A stretch of DNA of 64,000 nucleotides from positions 16,930 to 80,929 of the forward strand of contig NSJX01000044.1 in NCBI GenBank assembly GCA_002286715.1, in the 5' to 3' direction. This stretch comes from Dentipellis sp. KUC8613. Its lineage: Eukaryota > Basidiomycota > Agaricomycetes > Russulales > Hericiaceae. Of the stretch, positions 19,554 to 32,086 are shown in pieces (positions within the stretch are counted from its first letter, which is position 1; the number at the start of each line of letters is the position of its first letter). Position numbers and translations under genes: made by a program. The notes under the pieces are model-generated. The model was not told where the DNA came from and ran no database searches. It saw only the letters and a program-made list of their open reading frames with translations.

Positions 19554-21771
19554 ATGAACTCAGATTCAGATGATGATTTTCTGGATGAGCTCACCAATGA
19601 AACAGGTTCCCAGACTCCCAGCACTAGGAGATCTAAGGGTGAGAAGGAGTACAAGATCAGGAGTGCTTTGAAGCCACCCAGGACCACCACATACACTGCT
19701 CAGTCACTATATGGTGAGTCCCCTCCTCTCTTCTCCTCCCTGTTTCTCCTCGGGACCGAACCGAGGGCGTAGACCAGATCCACGACGGCACCATTGACCT
19801 GGAGCCCGAGTACCAGCGCGGTAAGTCGCACTGTCGCCGTCGTCGCCGTCGTCGTCACCGGCGCTAAAGCTCTAGTACAGCCGTCGTATGGCCCGAAGTC
19901 AAGCAGGTCGCGCTCCTCGACTCGATATTCCGCAACTTCTACATCCCGCCCGTCATCTTCTGTGCGTCGTGCTACGTCGGTGGATACGTGTTGGTACTGA
20001 CGTAATTTACACAGCCGTGTCCGTCGAGCGGGATGGATCCGAGAAGCGGACGTGCATTGACGGGAAGCAGCGGTTGAGCTCGATACAGAGGTGTGTCTCT
20101 CAATTAAGCAGGTACCGGCATATTCACTCATGTCGTCGCCTCCTGGAAGGTTCATGGACGGCTTGGTGAGTGAACCGCTCCTTGCTTCTTAAGCGCCCGC
20201 TGACAACTTCTTTCTTAGATCTTTCGTGAGTCTTGGCTATTTCGTCAATGGACTTAAGCTCACCTTTCAACGACTGCCCCAGTTCGCGACGAGTGAGTGC
20301 TCCTCGTCGATTCTCTTTCCTCAGAGCACTAAGTGTCGACGTAGAGAAACGAAGGACCGGTTTTGGTTCAAGATGCGGAAGCCACAGCTGTCGGAAAAGT
20401 ACAAGAAGCTCTTCCAGAACAAACAGATTGTTTGCATCGAGTACTCTGATCTCAGCGATGAGGACGAGCGGGAGATCTTCCGCGTAAGCACATTCGCGCT
20501 GGTTGAATGTGTTCGTCGCTCACACGTTTACAGCGCGTTCAACTGGGAGTCGCTCTTACCCCTGCAGGTACGTGCTCGCTTTATCCGATCGTCGCTTACG
20601 GCCACTCACGCTGCTGGTCCCAGAGGTCATGCGAGCGGAGTCATACTCTCCGCGCGTACAGCTCGTGGAGAGTATCGTTGACGCGTACATGCCGCGGCTC
20701 GACGGAGTCTTTAATCAGAAACGCGGCGCGCCGTTCCGTTGGGTGGCGCAGTCGCTCTTCATGCTGCAGAACTGGCCGTTGCCTCGCCATATCGCGACAT
20801 CGAAAGACGGGCTCCAGAAATGGGTTAAAGACGCCGTGCCGGTCGATTCCGATTTCGTCGATAAGAGCAAGGATGCTTTCCAGATCTTGACCGATCTGGT
20901 CATCGAGGACTCGACTCTTCTCCACGTGACCAAAGGGCCTCCCAAAATTGCCCCCATTGACCTTGTTGCCATGATCACCCTCATCTATGTTTTGAAGGAT
21001 AGATTGTCCAGAAAACATCTGATCACTGCAATAAAGAAGATGAGACAGCTGGTCAGGGATACTTTCCCTGACTTGATGTGGAACAGCAAAACTCTCACAG
21101 TGTATTTTGATTTCATTGTTGAGGTGCAGAAGAATGGGATGGAGATTTTGAATACTTCAACACCTCAACCAATGCAGGTGGATGTAGAAGAAGCAAAATA
21201 TGTTCCACCCCAAAGTAAGAAATTTACTTTGCCAATTCTTTTATATCTTGTCTGACCTATATTAAAAAACAATGTAGCTCCTACACCAAATTCTCAACAT
21301 ACCACCCAATTCCAAACCAACCCCAACAACACTCTCCCCTCCACATTCCCATCTCAATCCACCATGCTTCCACCCTCCCAGCCCTCACAATACCCTTCTC
21401 AAAGCCAACCTCACCAGAATCCCAGCTTGAGCAGAATAGCTGCTATCAAAGCAGCCAAAGGCCAGAGCCCAAGACCCCACTCTCCCAACCCCCAACAGCC
21501 CTTCCATCCAATAAGACACACTCCCACACCCCCAACACCCCTCTCATCTGGACTCCCTCCCAGACCCAATTTCCCGCCAGATCTGCCGTCGCAGTCGCAA
21601 GATCCGCGCGTGCGCCGGCTATCTGGTCAGGCGTCCAACGGCGGTGGGCGGGTTCCGCCCGGCCGCGACGAACGCGATGACCACGAACATCGTTTCCATC
21701 CGTATGCGTCGCCGCGAGATGATAGGGATCGGAGGCCGCCGGATTATGGCGGGTCGGGGTATCGGCGATAG
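19554..21771 (+). CDS. DUF262 (ParB/GmrS-like nuclease fold) protein
   Basis: Eleven exons: 19554-19713, 19773-19820, 19881-19961, 20015-20090, 20150-20165, 20219-20225, 20283-20292, 20345-20483, 20533-20566, 20624-21214, 21278-21771, giving 551 codons. DUF262 motifs are IHDGTIDLEPEYQR, VVWPEVKQVALLDSIFRNFY, IPPVIF, CIDGKQRLSSIQRFMDG (DGKQR around residues 112-116), DRFWFKM and VQLGVALTPAG. In bacteria this fold occurs in GmrSD-type restriction enzymes; the fungal role is unknown. Exons 5, 6 and 7 are 16, 7 and 10 nt, flanked by introns of 52-60 nt with normal GTGAGT donors. This is the only arrangement I found that keeps phase from GKQRLSSIQR to RFWFKM. The C-terminus is Pro/Gln/Ser/Arg-rich and disordered. 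Exon 10's 3' half and exon 11's 5' half are noticeably AT-rich relative to the rest. Confidence 0.85.
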
Positions 21772-22788
21772 GTTTTGAATCGTTATATTGAGGAGGGACG
21801 ATAACTGATTTTGACTTTTTTGCTTGACAAACCGTCATATTATGAGCGCATTAATGTTATAAAGTCTCGTTTTATTGGTGGCACCATAATGCATACGTGC
21901 CTGCTTGCGCGTTCCGATGATCTGAATCCTCTGTAGATGCGTGCGATGGCTGTCAGTGAGTGGCTGCGTAGCGATCTCCGCGATCCGCTTGCAAGAACGC
22001 ATGAGTTCACGTTCGTGTCATTCTTTGGTTGATTTGGAGGTCGTTACGATGCATACCGTTTCCATCCGCACGTCGAATGTACCTGAGGGAATTCCGCCGC
22101 AGGGTGGGAGATTCACGATGCACAGCAAACCCGACGTCGGCCTCACCAGCTGGTATGATCAGTCATTCGCGTGGTACATGGAATAGGAGGGTTAATACTG
22201 TGCATTGTCGGAGACAGCGCTGACAAGGGTTTCAGACATGAACGGACGAAAGAGAAGGGCGAGAGCGAAGCTCAAGGAGACCGCCATGCCGGATGGCCAC
22301 GTGACGTCCGCAGTAGACGCGTTCTGTGGGCGCGTCTTCCGTCCTGCATCCGTCTCCGTTCTTCGTCTCAAGTTCCCTACGCCCCTCTTGACAACGACGC
22401 CCCTCCGCACAGGGTCTCTGCATTTGATACCGAGAAACATTTCGTGAGTGCCCCCGCACAGCATGATCCATGACGGCAGAGCTAGAACACCTGCCCGAAC
22501 GCGCGCCCAACGGCGAATATTGCTCAAGGCTCCTGTAAATAGCCGCGTCCTCTCGCTGAAAACACGCAGCGCCGGAATGCTGCGGCGCCCAATGGCGGAT
22601 TGCTCTCTGGCGCTGCCTGAGACACTCGTGAGCGGCGAGCGCATCTTTTGTGCCCCATTCGCTGTGAACCGTGCTGGGCCAGACGGCCTAACCGGTCTTG
22701 GATCCGTGCCTTTCTCCTGTAGCTGGCAGGCAGATAAATTCGCTGGGAAAATGGCGGAGGAGCGCTTGCTTACCTGCTTTCCGTCGCC
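21772..22788. other. Intergenic upstream of the P-type ATPase
   Basis: About 1 kb between the DUF262 stop and the ATPase start. A long frame exists on the minus strand (22192-23001) but it overlaps the ATPase first exon and resembles nothing. Nothing else is seen; it should contain the ATPase promoter. Confidence 0.4.
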
Positions 22789-25700
22789 ATGAGGCTCACC
22801 GGTACCAAGGCTGTCGACGTCGAAGCTCAGAAGGAGACTTTTACTTCTCATCCTCATACTCATGTCCACGTCGCAGGAGCGAGTTCTTCTGTTTTTCCTC
22901 GTTCCCTCTCTATCCATGAGACTGTCGAACCTTCTTCCCGTCTTCCTGTCGAGTATCGGACTCTGAGCATTCACGTCAACACCAAGGCGAGCTCGGGCCA
23001 CGATAGCGAGAAGGAAGCAGTCAAAGGTATGATTAATTCTGTTATTTCACTCTGCGATCACCGTCTGACTGATTCATAGACCTTATCAATCTCGACTGGC
23101 ACAAGATCACCACCGACGAAGCCCTTCGCCGCCTCGGTGTATCACCCAAGACAGGACTAGACTCTACGCAAGCCCAGAGACGTATAGCTACTCACGGCAA
23201 GAATCAGCTATCCCCTCCTCCCAGCCATACGCTCCGCCGCGTCTTAGGATGGATATTCGGCGGGTTCGGCACGCTGCTCCTGGCGGCCAGCATTGTCTGT
23301 TTCATCGCCTGGTACGCCTTTCTATCGCAATTTCCCAAATCGTTGCTGATTATACACATGACAGGAAACCCCTCGGCGAGCCTAATCCCCAAGCATCCAA
23401 TCTGGCCCTCGCCGTCGTCCTCCTAGTCGTAATCGTAGTCCAGGCGATCTTCAACGCGTGGCAGGATTTCTCCACCTCCCGCGTAATGGCGTCCATCAAG
23501 AACATGCTGCCCTCCGACGTTCTCGTCCTTCGCGATAGCGTCCAAGTCAGTCTTGGTGCTGCGGAACTGGTCCCGGGGGACCTTGTCTATCTGGTGCTCG
23601 GGCAGAAGGTGCCGGCCGATGTGCGCCTCATCGAGGTCAGCGGTGATTTGAAGTTCGATAGGAGTGTTCTTACGGGAGAGGTGCGTTGTATTCATTCATT
23701 TATTTTTGCTGTCGACACGGCATCTAACGTTTGACTCAGAGCGAACCTGTGTCTGGGAGGGTTGATATGACGGATGAGAATATCTTGGAGGTCATAGCTT
23801 TTATTCCTTGACTTCTTGAGAATGTGCTGACGGCTCTTCGTAGACTAAGAATATCGGTCTGCAGGGCACGCTCTGCGTCAACGGCTCTGGCTTGGGCCTC
23901 GTGATACAGACAGGAGATCAGACTATCTTGTGCGTCCATCCACATCAATCCTCGGAACGTCCCCCTGATGAGCAACGGTTTTCAGCGGAAAAATAGCCAA
24001 ATTGTCCTCCGCGACCTCGACGCACTTGACTACGCTGCAGCGAGAAATTCTCCGCTTCGTGGTTATTATCGCGAGTCTTGCGACGCTCGTAGCGGTCATA
24101 ATCGTCATTCTATGGGCCGCTTGGTAATAATGACGATTTTATGTGGGGATGAGCGAGTTCCTAATGTTGGATCAGGCTCCGCCAAAGCTTTCCTGACTAC
24201 ATCAACGTCTCCGGTCTCCTCATCGACGTCGTATCCGTCATGGGTGCGTTTCAATGCTCCATTGCAAAATTCCCTCACTGAAAATTTGCACTTCTCTCAG
24301 TGGCATTTATTCCCGAGGGATTGTATGCGCCGCCGCTTTATCTCTGATCCCTCCGCATGTTCACCTTTCCTGCGTAGACCGATAGCGGTCACCATCTCCC
24401 TAGCGAAGGTAGCGCATACATTGAGCAAACACAAGGTTTTATGCAAGTAAGTCCTCGAATATTGCAATATCTTGTCTGAGCTGACAATCAATTTCAAGAT
24501 CGCTGTCAATCGTAGAGACGCTGGGCTCGGTCAACGTATTATGCTCGGTATCGACATCCCTGTGCATTCATCCTGCCATCTCTAATACCTCTTCCAGGAT
24601 AAGACGGGCACGCTGACACAGAACAAGATGCACGTCGAAGATGCAGCCGTCTACGATACGTCTTCTGTCACGAGCTCTTTGCAGGAGACCATCAAAGCCG
24701 CCGCACCTGAAGTCCGCGAAAATCTGCGCCAGCTTCCTGCGATATCTGCAATCTGCAACGCAGCTACGTTCCAGGCAGAAGGGCACGTCATTGGAGATGC
24801 CACCGGTATGCTTCTAATCTATCTCCAAATCCAGCGGCTGAATGAATGGAACATGGTTAGATTCTGCCATCTTACAATTCGCCGACTCCTTCCACCCCGT
24901 CGACGAGGTGAGAGACGACTGGATGACCGTGTTCAAGATGAACTTCAACTCGAAGGTAAGTCTGTCCGCCGACAAAATTATCAGTCTCTTCACATATTTT
25001 GTCTAGACGAAATTCATGCTGGTCCTATCGGAACTCTCCGCATCAAGAAAGCGGTCCCGAAATGACGACCCTGTCGCGCCGCTAGCCTCCTGGGACGACT
25101 TCGGCACAGACGACTTCCTCCTCACAGTCAAAGGCGCCCCGGAAATCCTCTTCCCGCGCTGCAGCACCGTGCTCGACCCGACCGGCGGCCCGCCCCTCCC
25201 TCTCACCCCCACCACCCGCGACCGCATCGTCGCCGTGCAAGAACAATGGGCGTCCCAAGGCCGACGCGTGCTCATCCTGGCGCGGCGCACGATCGCACGA
25301 CAAGAATTCCCCAAGACGATCGACCGGTTCTCCGACGCGTTCGAGGAGCTCGTGGGCGAGTTCAACGGGGAGCTGTGCGTCGTGGGCCTGGTGGGCCTCA
25401 TCGACCCCCTGAAGCCTGATATACCAGACACAGTCCGGTGAGTCGACGCCGTACGTCGCGCTCCAGGCCTTACAGCTACGCGACGCGACCCACATCCACA
25501 TTGCTGACGTCTGTTCGTATACCCACCCACCTGCCTCGTTTTGTTTCATCTCGCTCTGCTTCGCTATCCACCTGTCACCACCCACTAGCATATGCCGCGG
25601 GGCCGGGATCCGCTTCTTCGTTGTGACAGGTGCGTGCGTCATGTCATTCCAGTCACGCCATCTCCCCCTTGACACGTTGCCCGCCTCACTCGCAAGGCGA

Positions 25701-27462
25701 CCATCCCGCGACGTCCGTCGCCATCGCCGCGCAGGCCGGGATCATCACCGACGTGCGCGCCGTGCACAGAGCCAGCGACCTCACCCCCAAACCCAACTCC
25801 AAGCCAACCCCAGCCCTCACGCCCGCGAGCACATGCGACCCCGACCCACCCACTGGAACAAGCATCGTGCTCACAGGCGCAGAGCTCGACGGCCTCTCGC
25901 ACGCGCAGCTCGACGCGCTGTGCGCCTACACGGAGATCGTGTTCGCGCGCACGACGCCGGAGCAGAAGCTGCGCATCGTGCAGGCGTTCCGCGCGCGCGG
26001 GGGCGTCGTCGCGATGACGGGCGACGGCGTGAACGACGCGCCGTCGCTGCGCGCGGCGGACTGCGGGATCGCGATGGGCGGCGGGTCCGATGTCGCGCGC
26101 GAGGCGGCGGATATGGTGCTCCTGGAGGACTTTGCGGCGATCGTGGTCGCGCTGGAGTATGGTGAGTGGTGTTTGGGTTCGGGTGTCGTGTGTGTGTGAG
26201 TAATGGGGGGCTGGGCAGGTCGGTTGGTGTATGATAATTTGAAGAAGACGATATTGTACCTTCTCCCTGCTGGAAGGTCGGTTTATTTATTATTTCTGCG
26301 AAATTTGTGTTGACTGCGTGCTCGTAGCTTCTCAGAATTAATGCCGGTGCTCCTCAACATCCTCATCGGCGTCCCGCAAATGCTCAGCAACATCCAGTGC
26401 GTATTCGTGCCCACCACACAGCCGCACAACACTCATTTTAAATAACAACCTATTTTCTAGAATGATCCTCATCTGCGTCGCCGTACGTCGCCGTCCCTCC
26501 ACATCTCCACCCCCTCTCACCTAGTTATATTGCAGACCGACGTGCTCCCCGCGCTGAGCATGTGCCTCGAGCCGCCCGAATCCGGGCTGCTCTCGCGCCC
26601 GCCGCGCAACGTGCGCACGGACCGCCTCGCGAACTGGCGCCTGCTGCTGCACGCGTACGGCTTCCTCGGGATCGCCGAGTCGCTCTGCGCCATGGCCATG
26701 TGCGTCCTTGTCTCCCTATTGCATTCCACTCCACCACACACGCACGAGAAACTGACGGGTGTACATGTACATGTACATGTCACGGCCGGCACAGGTCCTT
26801 CTGGTTCCTGCAGCAGCACGGCGTGCCGTTCTCCGCGCTCGCGCTCGGGTTCGGGACGTGGCCCGGGCTGACGGACGACCTGCTGTACCGCGCGCAGAGC
26901 GTGTACTTCTTCACGCTCGTCGTGATGCAGTGGGGGTGAGCCTTTCTTTCTCCTTTCTCCGCACACCTTCGCTGGTCATAGGGAGTGAGACCCATACTGA
27001 CCTGGAGGCACGCAGGAACCTGCTCGCAACACGCACCCGCACCTGCAGCACGCTCCAGCAGCCGCCGCTCCCGCGCGTGAACCCGGCCGTGCTCCCCGCG
27101 GCGCTGCTCGCGCTCGGCATCGGGGTCTTCTTCTCCTACGTGCCCGCGTTGTGCGTGCCCCGTCCCGTCCTGTTTTCCCCCTGGTTCCATGCTAATCGAT
27201 ATGTGCTGATCGCAACATGGTGCTGGCGCTGCAGCCCCGCCGTGTTCCAGACGCGCGACATCCCCGCGGCGCACTTCTTCCTCCCGATGGCGTTCGCGCT
27301 CGCGGTCCTCCTGTGCGTACCTATCTCATTCAATCTGCATTGGCTGAACCTCTATGCTCTTTGCGTGCGGGCGCTGGTCTACGTATACACAGCCTGGACG
27401 AGACGCGCAAGCTGCTCGTCCGCCGGTGCCCGGGGAGCGCGCTCGCGAAGATCGCGTGGTAA
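22789..27462 (+). CDS. P-type cation-transporting ATPase, Na,K-ATPase-like (type II)
   Basis: A multi-exon gene encoding roughly 1,100 residues. Features in order: cytosolic N-terminus; [15 protein letters not shown] cation-ATPase N-domain; membrane pair starting [16 protein letters not shown]; actuator domain with [18 protein letters not shown] and TGES (split by an intron after TGE); second membrane pair with FIPEGLPVAVTISL; phosphorylation motif [56 protein letters not shown]; then the C-terminal membrane helices ending AKIAW. The loop between PEGL and DKTGT resembles Na,K-ATPases rather than fungal plasma-membrane proton pumps. It pumps or imports cations using ATP through an aspartyl-phosphate intermediate; which ion cannot be told. 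All catalytic motifs are intact. A Pro/Thr-rich insert (about 25785-25860) follows the TGDHP motif. Confidence 0.9.
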
Positions 27463-28005
27463 TGAACGTTACTTAACCGAGGTACTTACTTATGGTCAAC
27501 TGATGGTACCGTTAGCGGTTACTTTTATGTAAGTAATAAAGCGGCGGCGGCGGCGCGGGCGCGGGCGTTCGATATTCTATATTTCATATCAATGTTCAGA
27601 ATCAGCGAAGAACCAAGGAGCTGGAGTGCGAGTGCGAGTGCGGTATCTGTACATGTGTCGAATCTGGATTTGCGTGTCGATGACGTATACGTAGGACCTA
27701 AGAACGAAAGCTAGTACAATATCAATGTAACTCGGGGCATATGGATGGATGGGGATCTGGAGCGGTGTATCATAATTATGTGTACAATGTGCATGACTTC
27801 GACAAGAAGAGACGAGATGAGAAGGGAAGCGAAGCGCAGGGAACAAATACAGTAAGCAAACAAACAAACAAACAAACAAATAAAGCGGACACGAATATCG
27901 GATGACACGGGCAGCATGACACACCCGCGGCACGCGCTGCAGGTGGGTGCCCCCCGCACCCCGCCCGCCCCGCCGCCTACACCTGCACCCACCCCTCCCA
28001 TCCCC
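27463..28005. other. Intergenic with (CAAA)n microsatellite
   Basis: The region holds the 3' end of the ATPase gene and the 3' end of the convergent cysteine-motif gene. A CAAA tetranucleotide run lies at about 27857-27882. No gene is seen. Confidence 0.55.
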
Positions 28006-29124
28006 TCACACCAACCCACCCGCCCCCGCCCCCTCCTTCGCAGGCGGATGCACGACGGCGACGACGACGCGCAGCCCGCGTATGCCCGCAGGGTGCGAGC
28101 CGTCGGCCTCGCAGGACACGTACAGCGCGCCGCCGCAGCGCGTCTGCGTCTGCGTCTGGTGGGCCTTCGGCGGGGGCTTCGCTTTGAGCCAGACCCATGC
28201 GGCGCCTGTGCCGCCGTCTTCGTCCCTGTCCCTGTCTGCGTCCCTGTTTCTGTCCGCGTCTCCGTCTCTGTCCCCGTGAGCGTCTCTGTCGGCATCTGCG
28301 TGTCCGGATCCGTTAGCGTCTGCACGCGCATCCCCTTCGTGCGCGAGCGTGAGGCACTTGCAGCGGTAGCGGTCGCAGACGGCGTCGGGTGCGGGGCGGG
28401 CGTACGGGCTGCTTCCAGGCGCGACGCGGCGCGCGTTGAACCTGTGTATACACACGCAGGCGTCCGGCACGGGCAAACGGGCGAGTCAGGGAAAACGGAA
28501 AACGGAAAAGGGCGCAGGAAAGGAAAGTGGAAAACAGAAAACACATTCGGACATGAACAACTCCGGATGGGGCTCGGGCTTCGAGTGGGACTCACGAGAA
28601 GGGCAGGCGCGGGACGGCGCGGCGCAGCGCCTGGGTGACGGCGGCGGCGGCGGCGGCGTTGTCGGGCGCGGGGGGCGCGACGACGGCGTAGGTGAGGCGG
28701 AAGTTGATGCGCGGGGGCGCGGCGCGGACGTGTGCGGCGAGCGCGGCGAATGCGTCGGCGGCGAAGAGGTACTCGTCGGGCTGGGGTGCGTCCCAGGGTG
28801 CCTGTGTCTGTGTGTGAGGAGCAGTTGCGTGGAGATGTCAAAGCGCGCGCGCGGACGTGCCTCGGGCTCGGGGCGTGTCTTGCGGAAGTGCAGGTCGTCG
28901 TACGGCTTGCGCTTCGTGGGGACGGTAGACGGGGCGGGGTCGGGGGGCGCGAGGAGCTTGCGGACGGCGAGGCGGCGTTCGCGCTGGCGGCGGTTCCACT
29001 CACGAGCGTACTCGCGGCTCTTTTCGCGGCAGGGCCCACATGTCTTGTAGGGGTCATCTTGGGAGATGATGGACTTGCATGTGCTGCATCGCTTGATGGG
29101 GAGCAGGACAGGATCGTCGAGCAT
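28006..29124 (-). CDS. Unknown protein with N-terminal CxxC...CxxC motif
   Basis: The start is the ATG at 29124 (MLDDPVLLPIKRC). Near the N-terminus is CSTCKS, then 13 residues later CGPCREKSREYAREWNRR, a four-Cys motif likely to bind zinc, found at the N-terminus of many uncharacterised fungal proteins. The middle exon reads PQPDEYLFAADAFAALAAHV and INFRLTYAVV and ends at 28592 or so with LPF. The last exon (28441-28006) begins FNARRVAPGSS, has RYRCKC, and contains an Asp/Arg/Ala tandem repeat (about 28195-28340). I could not place the junction between the first and middle exons in phase with a canonical GT donor (near 28850), so that junction is unresolved. No function is suggested. Confidence 0.6.
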
Positions 29125-29560
29125 GGGAAGGACGAGGAGGAGAAGGAGGAGAGAGGACACGTGACATGAGTGGGACGCGCGGATTCAAGTGGATTCAGTG
29201 CTCAATGGCCCACTGCTCCCAATCGTCGTATATTATACTTATTATAAGTATCCCTTCGAGGGACCCTCTCCTCATCATTCATTCACTTCCAAGACCTCCT
29301 CTGACCAGTCGAATCGGTGCGTGTGTATCCATCAGCTTGTCTTGGTCATGTCGCGTTCTCTGTCCCAGCCGCTGACTGTGCTCGGCCTATCTTTGACATC
29401 CTGCGGACATTGACCCTGCAGCCCCACTGCTCCCCCGTTCCCCCTCACCGCTGCGGCCCGGCTCCAGTCGCCGTGACTCTGCTCTCTCTCTTTCTCTCTC
29501 TCCCCTTCTCCTTCTCTCGTTCCTCTCGACTGACCGTGTCTTCTCTCTCAGCAGCTGGCC

Positions 29561-31028
29561 ATGACACACTGCGCCGTGTTCGCCTTTCCGTCCTCAAGCC
29601 GACACATCTCTGCCCTCCCGCAGGAGCTGCTCGAGGAGATCCTCATCATCGCCACCGCCCTCGGCTTCCCCACCACCGCCGCTGCCTTTGCCCAGACATG
29701 CCGCGCGTTCCACAAGCTCGTGTACCAGCCCTTCCACAACCACCTCTGGCGCGAGATGTTCCTCGAGGTCTTCGATGACCCCCGCCCGTCCCAGGCAATC
29801 CACCGCTTCGGGTGCGCGCAGCCCGCCGGCAGCTCGCGCTCGGCAAGTCCGGCGGGAAAGGGCAAGGCGCCTGCGGTCCCAAAGGACGAGTATCCCTGGA
29901 AGTCCGCGTACCAGAGCCGCATCTGGACCGCCATCTACATCCGCCGCCGCACGACGCAGCCCCTCCCGCCCGACGTCCGCCCCAGCACCTCCGCCGACCT
30001 GCAAAAGGTCGCCGAGACGCTCCTCAGCGTGATCACCACCGCCGAGCCGCTCCCGTCCACCTCCTTCGCGAGCCTCCCGCCCTCGTCGCACACGCACCCG
30101 ATCTTCCCCCCGCTCTCCCTCGCCTCGCGCACGCAGCCGAAGCTCATCAACGCCTCGCTCAACATCGCCTGGCTCACGCGCGTCCTCGCGCGCGGCTTCC
30201 CGCCCGCGCTCTCCTCCAAGCTGCTCTTCACGCTCGCCGACGGGCGGCCGAACCTCGCGCCCGACCCTGCCGCGCACCCCGAGGACGTGCCCTTCCACCG
30301 GCTGCTCGCGCAGACCGGGCTCGCCGTGGCGCACGCCGTGCCCGCCGCGCCGCACTTCTCGCTCGAGGGCGCGCCGCTCGTGGTGCCCGTCCCCGAGCCC
30401 GCGCCGCCCGCGCACGCCCCGCGCGCGCCCGCCGACGCGCCCGCGCTCGACTACGCCAGCGCGCGCCGCCTCGCGCGCATCCGCACGTACAACGTCGCGT
30501 ACCTCCACCGCCAGCGCTTCTTCGGGCCCTTCCTCCCCGCCGACCCCGCCGACGACGCCGAGGACGAGGATAGGGACGAGGACGCCGCATCGCCCGTGCC
30601 CGACGCAGACGCCCTGCTCCTCTCGAGCGCAGACGCAGGCGCAGACGACGACTTCATCCTCGACTCGGACGACCTGCTCGACGCTTCCCCCTCCTCCTCC
30701 TTCTCCTCCTCTACCTCTTCACCCTCCAGCTCACAAGGCTCCCTCGACGACGGCGCGCCCCCGCTGTACAGCCTGCGCGTGCCCGGCGCGCGCCTGCGCT
30801 TCGACTGGACGTGGCTCAGCGCCGCGCGGCAGGTCGTCGAGCGCAACCTGCACGACCTCCTGCTCGCGCGGCACCCGACCGTGCTGCGCGCGCTGCTCAG
30901 CCTCGAGGGCCTGCGCGCGTGCTCCGCGCCCGGGCTGCCGGCGGGCGATGAGGCGCGGGACGCGTTTGCGCCGGGCGAGGGCTGGGACTGGGCGGGGGTC
31001 GAGGGGCAGTGGCGGTGCGTCCCTCTCG

Positions 31029-31063
<35 letters not shown>

Positions 31064-32086
31064 TGTTAGTGGCGGGGTGCTGATGGGTCGTGGTGCGAAC
31101 GACAGGCGCTGTGTATGCTGGCTGGACTACCGCGAGCTCATCGGTGTGTCCCCCCCTTCCTCCCTCCTTGCTACAAAACGAACTAACGCCCCGCCCAGCT
31201 AACAACGTGCGTTCCCCCCCTCCCCCCTCCCTCCCCTCCCACATCACACCCCACTCACACCATCACCGGACATAACACAGATGCGCGGCGTGCGCGCGCG
31301 CTTCACAGACGCAGACCTGTCGGAGGTGATGCGCATCATCCCGTTCACGCTGCGCGTCGCGGCGTACGCGCCCGCGGCGCCGCAGTGGCCCGGGCGCCCG
31401 CCGATCCTCGTCGAGGGCGAGATCGCGGCGGGCCCCGAGGGCGCCGCGCGCCGCGTGCACGGGCGCGTCGAGATGGTGCGCGGGGACGATGTGCGCTGGT
31501 TGTTGGTGCGTCTTGTCTCTCTTTTTGCCCCCTTGTCTCTGTTGTTCCCCTTGTCTCTCTATTCTTCCCCTTGTCTGTATTCTTCCCCTTGTCTGTATTC
31601 TTCCCCTTGTCTCTCTATTCTCCCCCTTGTCCCTATTCTTCCCCTTGACACCTCGGTTTGATGTCGCTGACGTGTGCGTGCGTGTGGCAGTTCTCGGAGC
31701 GCGACGACGGAGATGGGCACTGGAAGGCGGAGGGCGCGCAGCTGGGCGGGCTCGGGTCCGCGACGGGCGTCGTGGGGATGTGGACGGGCGCGGAGCACGA
31801 GCACATGGATCCCCTCGGTGAGCCCTCTCCTCTTTCCCTCTCTTCTCTTCGTGCATCTGCTGACGTATGGTCCTGGGTGCTGTTTGGTTCGTGCTGGTGT
31901 GCTGTTTGGTTCGTGCTCGTGTGCTGTTTGGTTCGTGCTCGTGTGCTGTTTGGTTCGTGCTGGCTGGTGATGGCGGATGGACGTGCGGGGAACGCAGGAC
32001 CGTTCTGGGCGTGGAAGGTCGGCCCGACGGACGGCCCTGTCGAAGGCAAAGCGCTCCAGCTCCGTTCCCCGACGAAAGAAGGCTGA
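29561..32086 (+). CDS. F-box protein
   Basis: Six exons (29561-31014, 31106-31143, 31199-31206, 31281-31505, 31691-31817, 31998-32086) give 646 codons. The N-terminus carries an F-box: ISALPQELLEEILIIAT, FAQTCRAFHKLVYQ, HLWREMFLEVFDD, expected to bind Skp1 in an SCF ubiquitin ligase. The remainder is a conserved-looking globular part without recognisable WD40 or LRR repeats, interrupted by an Asp/Ser-rich acidic stretch (about 30545-30740), and ends with WAWKVGPTDGP. Exon 3 is only 8 nt (CTAACAAC); skipping it would break the frame between YRELI and MRGVRARF. Introns 1, 4 and 5 carry simple or minisatellite repeats. The substrate is unknown. Confidence 0.85.
31029..31064 (+). repeat. (CTTT)n microsatellite in an intron
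   Basis: About eight CTTT repeats within the first intron of the F-box gene, just after the splice donor. Confidence 0.9.
31516..31648 (+). repeat. Intronic minisatellite, pyrimidine-rich
   Basis: Repeats of a unit close to CCCCTTGTCTCTCTATTCTT, about five to six copies with length variants, fill most of the intron between exons 4 and 5 of the F-box gene. Confidence 0.85.
31877..31963 (+). repeat. Intronic minisatellite, four copies
   Basis: Four near-identical tandem copies of a roughly 22-bp unit containing GTGCTGTTTGGTTCGTGCT lie in the last intron of the F-box gene. Confidence 0.9.

Noticed and set aside
22192..23001. 269-residue open frame on the minus strand
   Set aside because: It overlaps the first exon of the P-type ATPase antisense, has no motif, and its residue make-up looks like a shadow of the other strand.
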